Assembly: GCF_051148895.1 (NCBI RefSeq)
Contig: NZ_CP154625.1
Span: 3,906,001 to 3,970,000 of the forward strand
Direction: 5' to 3'
Length of the DNA stretch: 64,000 nt
From: Terrisporobacter vanillatitrophus
GTDB lineage: Bacteria > Bacillota > Clostridia > Peptostreptococcales > Peptostreptococcaceae
In this document: in pieces, positions 16,021 to 30,196 of the stretch
Position numbering within the stretch: position 1 is the stretch's first letter
How the letters are laid out: the number at the start of each line of letters is the position of its first letter
Notes under the pieces: model-generated
What the model was told of the DNA's origin: nothing
Databases searched by the model: none
The model's input: the letters and a program-made list of their open reading frames with translations, nothing else
Translations under genes and position numbers: made by a program

Positions 16021-18372
16021 TTAATTATGTTTCACTCTATCTCTAACTTCTGCCTTTTTTGCATCATTAAACCTATCTACAGTTCCTACTAAATATCCTG
16101 TTATTCTTCTTATTCTCTCAAACTTTATATTGCTATCATTTTCATTTCTGCCACATTTCGGACATACAAATCCTTCTATAACTCCAGAGTAACCACATAT
16201 AGGATCTCTATCAACTGGATGATTCACACTACCATATCCTATCCCAGATTCTTTCATTGCTCTTATTATTATTTCAAAAGCCTCTAAATTATTAGACGTA
16301 TCTCCATCTAACTCTACATATGTAATATGTCCACCATTTGTTAACGCATGGTAAGGTGCTTCTTTTTTTATTTTATCATATGCACTTATTTTATAATAAA
16401 CAGGTATGTGGAATGAATTTGTATAATATTCTTTGTCTGTTATACCTTTTATCTCTCCATATATTCTTTTGTCTATATCTGTAAATCTACCAGACAATCC
16501 TTCTGCTGGTGTTGCGATTAAAGAGAAATTTAACTTATATCTATCAGTAGCCTCATCCATTCTTTTTCTCATATGTGATATAATTTTCAATCCTAATTTT
16601 TGAGCTTCTTCACTTTCTCCATGATGTTTTCCTATTAACGCGATTAAGCACTCAGCTAAACCAATAAAGCCAAGTGTCAGAGTTCCTTGTTTAATCACTT
16701 CGTCTAACTTATCATCATAATTTAATTTATCCGAATCTCTCCATATACCTTGTCCCATTAAGAAAGGAAAATTTTTAACTTTTTTATTCCCTTGTATTTC
16801 CATTCTTTCTAATAATTCATCTATTACTAATTCTATTTTATTATCTAAATCCTTAAAAAAATCCTCTAAATTAGTTTTATCATTTTTTATTATTCCATGT
16901 TCTATGCCAAGCCTAGGTAAATTTATAGTTGTAAAAGATAAATTACCTCTGCCACTAACTTCATTTTTACCACATACATTACTCATTACCCTAGTTCTAC
17001 ATCCCATATAAGTTGCTTCTGTTTCTGGATTATTAGGTTCGTAATATTCTATGTTAAATGGCGCATCTAAGAAACTGAAATTAGGAAATAATCTTTTTGC
17101 TGATACTCTGCAAGATAATTTAAATAAATCATAGTTAGGATCACTTTCATTTAAATTGACGCCTTCTTTAACTTTAAATATAAGTATAGGGAATATAGCC
17201 GTTTCACCATTTCCTAAACCTTTTTCCATTGACAATAATAAATTCTTGCTTACCATTCTGCCTTCTAAAGATGTATCTGTTCCAAAATTTATACTGGAAA
17301 ATGGTACTTGAGCTCCTGCCCTAGAGTGCATTGTATTTAGATTATGTATAAATCCTTCCATAGATTGATATGTCTGTTTATCTGTTTCTTTATATGCTTC
17401 TTTATATGCAAACTCTTGTATTCTAGTTGCTACATTTGAATCAATATTAAATTCCTTAATTATTTTTTCCCTTTCTAAGGTTTTATATTTATCTTCTTGT
17501 TTCAGTCCAACTTTTAATCCTGTTTCATTTTCTGTAGAGCATACTATTTCTTTTAATTTTTCAATATCATTTTTACCTACTAATAATTCTAAACCTTTTA
17601 GTAAATTATCTATGTATAGTTTCCTAAAAGTTTTATATACACCTTTAGACATATCATAATCAAAAAACGGTATACTTTGTCCTCCATGTTGATCATTTTG
17701 ATCACTCTGAATTGCAATGGCCGCCAAAGCACCATAACTCATAATACTATTAGGTTCTCTTAAAAATCCATGTCCTGTTGAAAATCCATTTTTAAAAAGC
17801 TTATCCAACTTAATTTGACAACATGTTAATGTACCCATATTAAGAAAGTCCATATCATGTATATGTATATCTCCACTATCATGAGCATGAACATGTTCAG
17901 GTTTTAATACAAAAGTTTTGCAAAATTCTTTAGAAACTGCACTTCCATACTGTAGCATTGTTCCCATAGCAGTATTTCCATCAATATTAGCATTTTCTCT
18001 TTTTATATTAGCATCACTAGCATCTTCAAATGTTATTTGACTTATAGATTTCATAAGTCTTGTACGAGAGTTTCTTATTCTACTTCTTTCATTTCTATAT
18101 GTAATATACTTTTCACTAGTTCTAGCATGACCATCTTCTATTAAAACTTTTACTACTATATTTTGTATATCTTCAACTCCAGGAATTGTGTCTTTAAATT
18201 TAGAACTCAGTATTTTTATTACATTTTGACTTAGTTCTTCAGACATCTCATAACTAGGTACTACTCCCTCTTCTTTTGCCACTTCACTAGCTGCTTTAAA
18301 TATGGCTCTTGTTATTCTATCTTCATTAAGTTTTACGATTCTTCCATCCCTTTTTCTAATATAGTCTAACAT
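16021..18372 (-). CDS. nrdD: Anaerobic ribonucleoside-triphosphate reductase NrdD
   Basis: This class III reductase makes deoxynucleoside triphosphates from NTPs without oxygen. The 783-residue protein has an N-terminal ATP-cone for allosteric control (about residues 1-95), the ten-stranded barrel core, a C-terminal zinc site (cysteines in DPICGYSG and CPKCG) and the glycyl-radical loop RITGYL, with Gly759 as the radical site. A strong AGGAGG precedes the ATG. Its upstream region carries NrdR-like boxes and a sigma-A promoter. nrdG follows at once. Confidence 0.96.
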   Translation of the reverse strand: MLDYIRKRDGRIVKLNEDRITRAIFKAASEVAKEEGVVPSYEMSEELSQNVIKILSSKFKDTIPGVEDIQNIVVKVLIEDGHARTSEKYITYRNERSRIRNSRTRLMKSISQITFEDASDANIKRENANIDGNTAMGTMLQYGSAVSKEFCKTFVLKPEHVHAHDSGDIHIHDMDFLNMGTLTCCQIKLDKLFKNGFSTGHGFLREPNSIMSYGALAAIAIQSDQNDQHGGQSIPFFDYDMSKGVYKTFRKLYIDNLLKGLELLVGKNDIEKLKEIVCSTENETGLKVGLKQEDKYKTLEREKIIKEFNIDSNVATRIQEFAYKEAYKETDKQTYQSMEGFIHNLNTMHSRAGAQVPFSSINFGTDTSLEGRMVSKNLLLSMEKGLGNGETAIFPILIFKVKEGVNLNESDPNYDLFKLSCRVSAKRLFPNFSFLDAPFNIEYYEPNNPETEATYMGCRTRVMSNVCGKNEVSGRGNLSFTTINLPRLGIEHGIIKNDKTNLEDFFKDLDNKIELVIDELLERMEIQGNKKVKNFPFLMGQGIWRDSDKLNYDDKLDEVIKQGTLTLGFIGLAECLIALIGKHHGESEEAQKLGLKIISHMRKRMDEATDRYKLNFSLIATPAEGLSGRFTDIDKRIYGEIKGITDKEYYTNSFHIPVYYKISAYDKIKKEAPYHALTNGGHITYVELDGDTSNNLEAFEIIIRAMKESGIGYGSVNHPVDRDPICGYSGVIEGFVCPKCGRNENDSNIKFERIRRITGYLVGTVDRFNDAKKAEVRDRVKHN

Positions 18373-18387
18373 TAAAAAAACCTCCTA

Positions 18388-18436
18388 ATCACTATATATT
18401 GTATAACTTTCATAGTTTAACCACTATATGTGGTAT
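18388..18436 (-). promoter_or_regulatory. Pair of NrdR-like boxes upstream of nrdD
   Basis: Two related, roughly palindromic motifs built on CACTATAT (starting 18390 and 18422; the second reads ACCACTATATGTGGT) are spaced 32 bp apart, about three helical turns. That fits the paired arrangement of NrdR boxes in known nrd promoters. They lie downstream of the best promoter match, so they may act as a roadblock or serve another start. Confidence 0.6.
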
Positions 18437-18482
18437 ATATCCACTATTTATAATAGAATAACACTTATTAAAAGGCTTTGTC

Positions 18483-18511
18483 TATAAAGTACTTAAAAAT
18501 TTTTTTGTCAA
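18483..18511 (-). promoter_or_regulatory. Probable promoter of nrdD-nrdG
   Basis: TTGACA (18506-18511), 17 bases, TTTATA (18483-18488) on the minus strand. It would give a leader of about 100 bases containing the NrdR-like boxes. Confidence 0.5.
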
Positions 18512-18589
18512 CAAAAGTTATTAGTTTTCATGAAATTTTTCTTATTTTATTGTATTATAGATAATATACTTATTTAAGGGGGTAAAAAA

Positions 18590-19774
18590 ATGTTATCTAA
18601 TCGACTTAGTATTATCTCACCGTCTTGCACTATAGGAATTAGTTCAAAGGTAAAAAAAATGAGAGAATCAGGTAAAGATGTTATAAGTTTAAGTATAGGG
18701 GAGCCAGATTTTAATGTTCCTAAAAAAGCTCTTGAATGCGGAGTTCAATCTTTAAATGAAAATTGCACAAAATATGATTTGGTTCCTGGGTTAACTATAC
18801 TTAGAGATGAAATTTGTAAGAAATTATTAGAGGAAAATAACTGTTGTTATTCTTCAGATGAAATAGTTCTATCTAGTGGTGCAAAAAATGCTATAACAAA
18901 TGCTTTGTTAGTAGTCACAGATCCAGGAGATGAAGTTTTAATACCAAAACCATATTGGGTAAGTTATTCCGAGATGACTAAACTCGTTAATGCAGTTCCT
19001 GTGCCAATTGAAACAAATAAGTCAAATGACTTTAAATTAACAGCTGATTTATTAGAAAAATATATAACTGACAAGACTAAAATGCTTTTATTAAACAACC
19101 CATCCAATCCAACAGGAAGTGTTTATACAAAAGAAGAGTTATTAAAAATAGTAAATGTATGTTTAGAAAAAAATATCTATATATTATCTGACGAAATTTA
19201 TGAAAGAATTTGTTATAATGATAAATTTGTGTCTGTTGCATCTTTGGGGGAAGAAGTAAAAAATATTACTATTACTATTAATGGATTTGCAAAATCAGCT
19301 GCAATGACTGGACTTCGATTAGGGTACACTGCTTCAAATAAAGAAATAGCGCAGGGAATTAGCGCAATACAAGGTCACTTAGTTTCTCACCCATCTTTAA
19401 CGGCACAATATATAGGATATGGAGCATTGAAGTATTGTAAAAAGGATATAGATAATATGGTAAACACATATAAATCTAGAAGAGATTTAATTACTTCTAA
19501 ATTGGATACCATGAAATATACAGACTATATTTATCCAAATGGTGCATTCTATGTATTTATAGACTTGTCACAAGTTGCTAAAAAATATAAATATAACGAA
19601 AGTTTTTCTATTGAGTTTTGTGATGAATTCCTATCTAAATACAATGTGGCCATAGTTCCTGGTAAAGCTTTTGGAATTGATGAATATGTACGTATATCTT
19701 ACGCTTGCTCGGAAAAAGAATTTTTAGAAGGATTAAATAGATTGGAAAATTTCATTTTAGAAATAATGGATTAA
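18590..19774 (+). CDS. PLP-dependent class I aminotransferase (aspartate aminotransferase type)
   Basis: The 394-residue protein belongs to fold-type I, class I/II aminotransferases, which move amino groups between amino acids such as aspartate and 2-oxoglutarate. Visible residues include NNPSNPTG (169-176), the cofactor-binding Asp and Tyr (DEIY, 201-204), the Schiff-base Lys235 in NGFAKSAAMTGLRLGY, and a C-terminal Arg in YVRISYA expected to bind the substrate carboxylate. The start has a strong AAGGGGG. It is a single gene on the plus strand between nrdD and the third rRNA operon. Substrate specificity cannot be read from sequence alone. Confidence 0.88.
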   Translation: MLSNRLSIISPSCTIGISSKVKKMRESGKDVISLSIGEPDFNVPKKALECGVQSLNENCTKYDLVPGLTILRDEICKKLLEENNCCYSSDEIVLSSGAKNAITNALLVVTDPGDEVLIPKPYWVSYSEMTKLVNAVPVPIETNKSNDFKLTADLLEKYITDKTKMLLLNNPSNPTGSVYTKEELLKIVNVCLEKNIYILSDEIYERICYNDKFVSVASLGEEVKNITITINGFAKSAAMTGLRLGYTASNKEIAQGISAIQGHLVSHPSLTAQYIGYGALKYCKKDIDNMVNTYKSRRDLITSKLDTMKYTDYIYPNGAFYVFIDLSQVAKKYKYNESFSIEFCDEFLSKYNVAIVPGKAFGIDEYVRISYACSEKEFLEGLNRLENFILEIMD

Positions 19775-19796
19775 AATCCTATACAAATATACGAAA

Positions 19797-19826
19797 AAGC
19801 CATGTAAAAACTAATTTACATGGCTT
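19797..19826. terminator. Bidirectional terminator between aminotransferase and rRNA operon 3
   Basis: A 12-bp perfect stem (AAGCCATGTAAA / TTTACATGGCTT) has a T run on both strands. It can end both the plus-strand aminotransferase and the minus-strand rRNA transcript. A third copy of TTTACATGGCTT at 19840-19851 would allow an alternative fold. Confidence 0.8.
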
Positions 19827-19871
19827 CTTTAGTTGGTTTTTTACATGGCTTGTATTTTTTATAAAAAAATT

Positions 19872-19989
<118 letters not shown>

Positions 19990-20060
19990 AATCTTTATAT
20001 TAAAGTATTAACTTTTGTTAGTACTTTCAAAACTGCAAACATTTAAGATATAAATTATAT

Positions 20061-22958
<2,898 letters not shown>

Positions 22959-23102
22959 AGTTATCAAAGTTTGATATTTTTAAAAGTTATCTTCTTTATA
23001 TGATATATTTTTTAAGAAGTTTATCTTCTTCTTTTATAATGTCATATCACTAAATGTTATGCAGTTTTCAAAGTACTAAAGCACTTAACAAGTAAGTACA
23101 AA

Positions 23103-23178
23103 TGGTGGAGATAAACGGGATCGAACCGTTGACCCCCTGCGTGCAAGGCAGGTGCTCTCCCAGCTGAGCTATACCCCC
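23103..23178 (-). tRNA. tRNA-Ala (TGC), 16S-23S spacer of operon 3
   Basis: 76 nt with encoded CCA; anticodon TGC; same sequence as the other two spacer copies. Confidence 0.96.
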
Positions 23179-23284
23179 ATATATTTTTCAACAAAATATA
23201 TTATAATTACTTTGTCGAATCTTATCAATATTTTTTTGTAAGAGTTAAAGAACCCTCAAAATTAAACAGTAGGTTAATTCTCCC

Positions 23285-24794
<1,510 letters not shown>

Positions 24795-24926
24795 GTTGTC
24801 CAATTGCTCAGCTAATCATTATCTGAATATCTGGCTTGGTTTGTTTGTGTTTAATTCTTAAAGAATTAATTTATTATTAACCTACTGTTTAATTTTCAAA
24901 GTTCTTTTGCTTGTTTCAGCTTTTTC

Positions 24927-24955
24927 ATTCTACCAAAGCTGTTTTTCTTTGTCAA
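24927..24955 (-). promoter_or_regulatory. rRNA operon 3 promoter, proximal
   Basis: TTGACA (24950-24955), 17 bases, TAGAAT (24927-24932) on the minus strand. Confidence 0.7.
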
Positions 24956-25012
24956 CTACTTTTTTAAGAAGTTTTTTGCTGACGTTTTGTCCCTATCTCA
25001 AGGACAAGTAAT

Positions 25013-25041
25013 ACTATATCATTTATAATACAATAGGTCAA
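25013..25041 (-). promoter_or_regulatory. rRNA operon 3 promoter, distal
   Basis: TTGACC (25036-25041), 17 bases, TATAGT (25013-25018) on the minus strand, followed by ATTACTTGTCC, the same start-proximal motif as at the distal promoter of the array. Confidence 0.7.
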
Positions 25042-25052
25042 TACTTTTTTAT

Positions 25053-25238
25053 TTATTTTGCTATTTTATTTTTATAATCATACGCAACATTTGCAGTAGC
25101 TGGCTTTTTGTTATTATTTTTATTATTACAACTAACTTTATTAAATACTTTTAGTGTATCCTCACATATAAAAATCATGACCTGCAAAGATAAAAAGCAT
25201 ATACTTATAAGACATATCCATGACATAATTTGATTCAT
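25053..25238 (-). CDS. Small hypothetical membrane protein
   Basis: I do not recognise this 61-residue product. It has one hydrophobic segment near the N-terminus (IMSWICLISICFLSLQVMIF) and a basic, Asn/Lys-rich C-terminal tail. A Shine-Dalgarno sequence (GGAAGGGG) sits 8 bases before the second ATG of the frame, which is used as the start; an ATG two codons earlier is too close to it. The gene lies between lysS and the rRNA promoter, ending 12 bases before the distal -35 box. It could be a chance frame in AT-rich DNA. Confidence 0.4.
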   Translation of the reverse strand: MNQIMSWICLISICFLSLQVMIFICEDTLKVFNKVSCNNKNNNKKPATANVAYDYKNKIAK

Positions 25239-25244
25239 TTTCAT

Positions 25245-25463
25245 AGCCCCTTCCGTATAACATTAATTTTTATATTCATTTCTAAGTATTTGTTACTTTT
25301 TCCTTTAATAATTTTTCTTCCATTATTCTCATAATAAAATACTATTTTTTCTTTTTTATCATTTTAAATTAGGTAACAACATTTTTTCTTCATGTTTTTT
25401 ATATTTTACTGTTGATATAGTAATTAATTTTTGTAGTAAAAATGGTTATATTTTTATATAATC
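25245..25463. other. AT-rich spacer without a clear gene
   Basis: Between the small frame and the lysS terminator I see no convincing gene or RNA structure. It probably holds the promoter of the small frame. Confidence 0.4.
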
Positions 25464-25512
25464 AAAAAACTCATACTTATACAACCATTAAAGTTAATAA
25501 GCATGAGTTTTC
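25464..25512 (-). terminator. Terminator of lysS
   Basis: A stem of about 15 bp (AAAACTCATGCTTAT with a near-complement) is followed by TTTTTT on the minus strand, just after the lysS stop. Confidence 0.75.
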
Positions 25513-25522
25513 TATATTAAGA

Positions 25523-27043
25523 CTATTCTTCTATTTGGTTTTTATTTTGATCAATAGGTTTCATAGTTGGGAATAGTATTACATCTCTTATTGATGCAGA
25601 GTTAGTAAGTAACATCATAACTCTATCTATACCTATTCCAAGTCCACCTGTTGGAGGTAAACCTACTTCTAGTGCATTTATGAAGTCCTCGTCCATATCA
25701 CAAGCTTCATCATCACCTAATTCTTTCTTTCTCATTTGATCCATAAATCTTCCTTTTTGGTCGATTGGGTCATTAAGTTCAGAGAATGCGTTAGCTAATT
25801 CCCATTTATTTGCAAAAGCTTCAAATCTATCAGTTTTTCTTGGATCTTCAGCATTTCTTTTAGCAAGAGGCGATACTTCAACTGGATGATGAGTTATAAA
25901 TGTTGGTTGTATTAATTTATCTTCACCAAATTCTTCAAAGAATGCATTTATAACTTCTCCTCTTCTCATTCCAGGAGTTATTTCTATTCCTTTTTCTCTA
26001 GCTACTGCTAAAGCTTCTTCATCAGTTTCTATTGTATCAAAGTCCACACCAGCATATTCCTTAACACATTCTATCATAGTCATTCTTTTCCATGGTGGTT
26101 TAAAATCTATTTCAGTACCCTGGAAGTTTACAACTGTGCTTCCTGTAGCAACTTCTGCCATATGAGCTATAACATTTTCAGTTAATTCCATCATATCATT
26201 GAAGTCAGCATACGCTTGGTACATTTCTATAGCAGTGTATTCTGGGTTATGGTTAACATCCATTCCTTCATTTCTGAACATTCTACCCATTTCGTATACT
26301 TTATCAAATCCACCTACTATAAGTCTTTTTAAGTATAATTCATTTGCTATTCTTAAGTACATTGGTATATCTAGTGTATTGTGATGTGTTACGAAAGGTC
26401 TAGCATTTGCTCCACCAGCTATTGTATTTAATATTGGTGTTTCAACTTCTAAGAATCCTCTAGTATCTAAGTAGTTTCTTAATGCTTTTAAAGCTTTTGT
26501 TCTTGTTAAGAATGCTTGTTTTACTTCTGGATTAACTATTAAGTCTACATATCTTTGTCTGTATCTTAAATCTACATCTTTTAATCCATGATATTTTTCA
26601 GGTAAAACTTGTAATGATTTAGATAATAAAACTACACTAGAAGCTTTTACTGATATTTCTTCTTTTTTTGTTTTAAATACAGCACCTTCTAAACCTATTA
26701 TGTCACCTATATCGTATGTTTTGAATAAATCATATTCTTCTTCACCTATTTGGTCTTTTCTTACGTAGCATTGTATTCTTCCTTCTTGGTCTTGGATATC
26801 TATAAATCCAGCTTTACCTTGAAGTCTTTTACTCATTATACGTCCAGCTATTTTAACAACTTTTCCATCCATTTCTTCAAAGTTATTTTTTATATCCATA
26901 GAATAGTTAGTTCTATCATATCTACTTTGTACGAATGGATCTCTTCCCATTTCTTGTAATTTAGCTAATTTTTCTCTTCTTACTTTAAGTACTTCTGTAA
27001 GGTCTTCTTGGTTATCAATCACATTTTGTTGATCTTTACTCAT
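25523..27043 (-). CDS. lysS: Lysyl-tRNA synthetase, class II
   Basis: LysS charges tRNA-Lys with lysine. The 506-residue protein has an N-terminal OB-fold anticodon-binding domain (about residues 60-160) and a class II catalytic core with motif 2 (MFRNEGMDVNHNPE) and motif 3 (GLGIGIDRV). Length and layout are normal. GGAGG precedes the ATG. It follows greA and dusB on the same strand, an arrangement seen in other Firmicutes, and is probably co-transcribed with them. Confidence 0.97.
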   Translation of the reverse strand: MSKDQQNVIDNQEDLTEVLKVRREKLAKLQEMGRDPFVQSRYDRTNYSMDIKNNFEEMDGKVVKIAGRIMSKRLQGKAGFIDIQDQEGRIQCYVRKDQIGEEEYDLFKTYDIGDIIGLEGAVFKTKKEEISVKASSVVLLSKSLQVLPEKYHGLKDVDLRYRQRYVDLIVNPEVKQAFLTRTKALKALRNYLDTRGFLEVETPILNTIAGGANARPFVTHHNTLDIPMYLRIANELYLKRLIVGGFDKVYEMGRMFRNEGMDVNHNPEYTAIEMYQAYADFNDMMELTENVIAHMAEVATGSTVVNFQGTEIDFKPPWKRMTMIECVKEYAGVDFDTIETDEEALAVAREKGIEITPGMRRGEVINAFFEEFGEDKLIQPTFITHHPVEVSPLAKRNAEDPRKTDRFEAFANKWELANAFSELNDPIDQKGRFMDQMRKKELGDDEACDMDEDFINALEVGLPPTGGLGIGIDRVMMLLTNSASIRDVILFPTMKPIDQNKNQIEE

Positions 27044-27083
27044 TTTTTTCCTCCAAGTCTCTTCTTATTAAATCTTAATTAAA

Positions 27084-27560
27084 CTATCTTCTTATATCTA
27101 ATATTTTATATATTACAACACCGTTTGGTACCTGAACTTCAACATCATCACCTTTGTGTTTTCCTATAAACGCGCTACCTACTGGTGATTCATTTGATAT
27201 TTTCCCATTGTATGGATCAGCTTCTGCAGAACCTACTATTGTATATTCTACTTCTTCTTCAAAATCAGTATCATACACTTTAACTGTCGATCCAATTGTT
27301 ACCATATTGCTGTCTATTTGACTTTCATCTATTATAACAGCTTTTCTTAAAATATTTTCTAATTTTACAATTCTTTCTTCTACTTGAGCTTGCTCATTTT
27401 TAGCTTCATCGTATTCAGCATTTTCTGATAAGTCTCCAAATGAAATAGCTACTTTTATTCTCTCTGCAACTTCTTTTCTCTTAACTGTTTTTAAGTACTC
27501 TACTTCTTCTTCTATTTTGTTGTAACCTTCTTGTGTAAGTATCTCTTGTTTTTCTACCAT
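27084..27560 (-). CDS. greA: Transcription elongation factor GreA
   Basis: GreA rescues backtracked RNA polymerase by stimulating transcript cleavage. The 158-residue protein has the N-terminal coiled coil with the acidic tip (GDLSENAEYDEAKNEQ, about 42-57) that reaches the polymerase active site, and a C-terminal FKBP-like domain (SPVGSAFIGKHKGD). It lies 40 bases upstream of lysS and is likely in the same transcript. Confidence 0.95.
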   Translation of the reverse strand: MVEKQEILTQEGYNKIEEEVEYLKTVKRKEVAERIKVAISFGDLSENAEYDEAKNEQAQVEERIVKLENILRKAVIIDESQIDSNMVTIGSTVKVYDTDFEEEVEYTIVGSAEADPYNGKISNESPVGSAFIGKHKGDDVEVQVPNGVVIYKILDIRR

Positions 27561-27657
27561 AACCCCTACAACTCCTTCTATATATTTTTAAAATATGATT
27601 ATTCAGCATATTTTACATTTATTCCTATTGATTTATTATGCGCTATATTATAAGTCA

Positions 27658-28635
27658 CTATCTTATTTGTGTCAAGGAGTGTTCCATATACTCTTCTAAC
27701 ATAGCAATTACTTCTTTGTAATCTGTTATTTTATTAATTTGATCTCTGTATTTAGCAGAGTTTTTTAAACCTTTTAAATACCAACCTATATGTTTTCTCA
27801 TTTCTCTTACAGCAACATACTCTCCATGTTCAGCTACTGCTAAATTCATGTGTTTTATTGATGTAGTTATTTTTTCTTCTAGTGTTGCCTCTGGTAATAT
27901 TTTTCCTGTTTCTATATAATGATTTATTCTTTTAAATATCCAAGGGTTTCCTTGCGCACCCCTACCAATCATTATAGCATCACATTTAGTTTTTTCTAAC
28001 ATATTTACTGCATCTTCAACATCAAATACGTCACCATTACCTATTACAGGTATCTTTATAGTTTGCTTTATTTGTTCAATTATATCCCAATCTGCTTTAC
28101 CAGAATAAAATTGTTCTCTTGTTCTACCGTGTATAGCTAATGCACTTATTCCACATTCTTCTGCTATTTTAGCTATCTCCACAGCATTTATACTATTATC
28201 ATCCCAGCCTTTTCTTATTTTTAATGTAACTGGTTTTTTTGAGTTCTTAACTACTGAACTTAAAACTTCTGCTGCTAATTTAGGATTTCTCATCAAAGCA
28301 GATCCATCACCGTTTTTTATAACTTTCGGTGCTGGACATCCCATATTTATATCCAAAATTTCATTTGAATATTCATTCATTATAGCTGCTGCTTTTCCCA
28401 TAAATTCTGGTTCTGATCCAAATATTTGAACTGCAATAGGATGTTCTTCATCTTCTATTTTTAACATATTTTTAGTATTTTCATCATCATAGCAAAGAGC
28501 CTTAGCATTTATCATCTCCGTATAAAGCATCCCACATCCTTTTTCTTTACAAATTAATCTAAAGGGTAAGTCTGTTACACCTGCCATAGGAGATAAAAAA
28601 ACTTTATTATTTAATTGGACATTGCCTATTTTCAT
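27658..28635 (-). CDS. dusB: tRNA-dihydrouridine synthase (DusB family)
   Basis: This flavoenzyme reduces uridines in the tRNA D-loop to dihydrouridine. The 325-residue protein has a TIM barrel with the start SPMAGVTDLPFR, the catalytic Cys100 in INMGCPAPKV, and the phosphate-binding NGDV and GRGAQGNPW segments that hold FMN. AAAGGAG precedes the ATG. It is followed by greA and lysS. Confidence 0.93.
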   Translation of the reverse strand: MKIGNVQLNNKVFLSPMAGVTDLPFRLICKEKGCGMLYTEMINAKALCYDDENTKNMLKIEDEEHPIAVQIFGSEPEFMGKAAAIMNEYSNEILDINMGCPAPKVIKNGDGSALMRNPKLAAEVLSSVVKNSKKPVTLKIRKGWDDNSINAVEIAKIAEECGISALAIHGRTREQFYSGKADWDIIEQIKQTIKIPVIGNGDVFDVEDAVNMLEKTKCDAIMIGRGAQGNPWIFKRINHYIETGKILPEATLEEKITTSIKHMNLAVAEHGEYVAVREMRKHIGWYLKGLKNSAKYRDQINKITDYKEVIAMLEEYMEHSLTQIR

Positions 28636-28770
28636 CTTCTGTCTCCTTTTAATTATGAATTATTTATAATGATTAACATTTTTCCAAATTTTAATTAACT
28701 ACTCTAAATATATTATTACAAATTATGAAAATATACTATTATTATTTTGTATTGTATTATTTTTACATAT

Positions 28771-28800
28771 TAAAAAGGAATTGGATTATACCAATTCCTT
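28771..28800 (-). terminator. Terminator of panT-coaX
   Basis: Perfect 10-bp stem (AAGGAATTGG / CCAATTCCTT) followed by T residues on the minus strand, just downstream of coaX. Confidence 0.8.
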
Positions 28801-28808
28801 CGTGATTT

Positions 28809-29576
28809 TTATTTATTTTTTTCGTGTATTAACCTTAATCCTTCTAAAGTTAAGAATCTATCTACATAATCTATGCTATCAGTTTCTGAATGAATAAGAG
28901 AAGATAATCCTCCTGTAGCTATAACTTTTATACTTTCACTACATAATTCTTTTTTCATCATTGATATTATTTTTTCTACCTGTCCAACGTATCCGTATAT
29001 TATTCCTGATTGCATTGCTTCCACTGTAGTTTTACAAATAGTTTTACCTGGTTTAAGAAGTTCAACCCTAGGAAGTTTAGCTGCACCATTAAATAATGCT
29101 TCACTTGATATCTTAAGACCTGGACATATTGTTCCACCTAGATACTCTGTTTTTTCAGATATTGCACAAAATGTAGTAGCTGTTCCAAAGTCTACTATTA
29201 TAAGTGGACTTCCATATTTTTCGATTGCAGCCACAGCATTTACTATTCTATCTGCTCCTACTTGTTTAGGATTATCATATTTTATATTTAGCCCTGTTTT
29301 TATCCCAGGACCTACTATCATAGGCTTTTTACCGCAATACTTTATACAGAAGTTTTCTAAAGCATGCATTACATTTGGAACAACTGAAGATATTATTACA
29401 TCATCAATTGATTTTAAGTCTATTTTATCATAAGTTAATAAATTACTTATTAACATTCCATATTCATCAGATGTTTTGTGTATATCTGTGCAAATCCTCC
29501 AGTCTTTTACTAAAGTTTTTCCTTCATATACACCTATAACCATATTTGTATTTCCTACATCAAATACTAATAGCAT
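28809..29576 (-). CDS. coaX: Type III pantothenate kinase CoaX
   Basis: CoaX phosphorylates pantothenate, the first step of coenzyme A synthesis; unlike CoaA it is not feedback-inhibited by CoA. The 255-residue protein is an ASKHA-fold kinase with the phosphate-binding DVGNTN (6-11), the GADRIVNA pantothenate-site region and DFGTATTF. It starts 17 bases after the ECF transporter gene, whose product probably imports the substrate. Confidence 0.95.
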   Translation of the reverse strand: MLLVFDVGNTNMVIGVYEGKTLVKDWRICTDIHKTSDEYGMLISNLLTYDKIDLKSIDDVIISSVVPNVMHALENFCIKYCGKKPMIVGPGIKTGLNIKYDNPKQVGADRIVNAVAAIEKYGSPLIIVDFGTATTFCAISEKTEYLGGTICPGLKISSEALFNGAAKLPRVELLKPGKTICKTTVEAMQSGIIYGYVGQVEKIISMMKKELCSESIKVIATGGLSSLIHSETDSIDYVDRFLTLEGLRLIHEKNK

Positions 29577-29593
29577 ATGTTTAAACCTTCCTT

Positions 29594-30196
29594 CTATTTT
29601 TTGCCTTTTCTTATTAGTGCCACTGAAACTGCAGATACTATTAATCCTGCAACTAAAGCTTCTGGTACTCCGCTTGTTAAAACAATGCCAAATAATAGTT
29701 TGGCCGCGCTTGCACCCTGTTGTTCCATAAGTGCTAGATATTTATCTGCATATAGTATATAAATCATACCTAAAACGCCAGCTGTATTAGCAAGAGATCC
29801 AATTATACCTGCTATAAATCCTGAAGCATATACCTTTTTACTTGTTTTGTATACACCTTGATATACATAATAAGCCACTATTCCTATTAATATTCTAGGA
29901 AGCACAGATACAAGCGGATTTATAAATAATGGTGACAATAATACTGGTTGTGTTATTGCATTCCATAAACTTGTTAATCCAAAGATTAACCCTATTGTTG
30001 CGCCTACTACCGGACCTTCTATAATTGCCCCTATAATAACTGGTATATGCATTATAGTTGCTTTCATAGGTCCTATAGGTATATAACCTATAAATGGTAA
30101 CATTGACATCATAATAGAAATTGCAGATAAAACTCCTATTACAGTCATCCTTCTTACATTCAGCCTTCTTTGTGCTGATGCTTGTGTGTTAATCAT
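29594..30196 (-). CDS. panT: ECF transporter S component, probably for pantothenate
   Basis: The 200-residue protein has about six predicted membrane helices and the N-terminal RRMTVIGVLSAISIM helix typical of ECF S components, which bind a vitamin and use the shared EcfAA'T energising module. The IGPMKATIMHIPVIIG segment resembles PanT-type S components. The coupling with coaX supports pantothenate as substrate; this is inference from context. The ECF module itself is not in the window. The gene is preceded by a structured leader. Confidence 0.8.
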   Translation of the reverse strand: MINTQASAQRRLNVRRMTVIGVLSAISIMMSMLPFIGYIPIGPMKATIMHIPVIIGAIIEGPVVGATIGLIFGLTSLWNAITQPVLLSPLFINPLVSVLPRILIGIVAYYVYQGVYKTSKKVYASGFIAGIIGSLANTAGVLGMIYILYADKYLALMEQQGASAAKLLFGIVLTSGVPEALVAGLIVSAVSVALIRKGKK

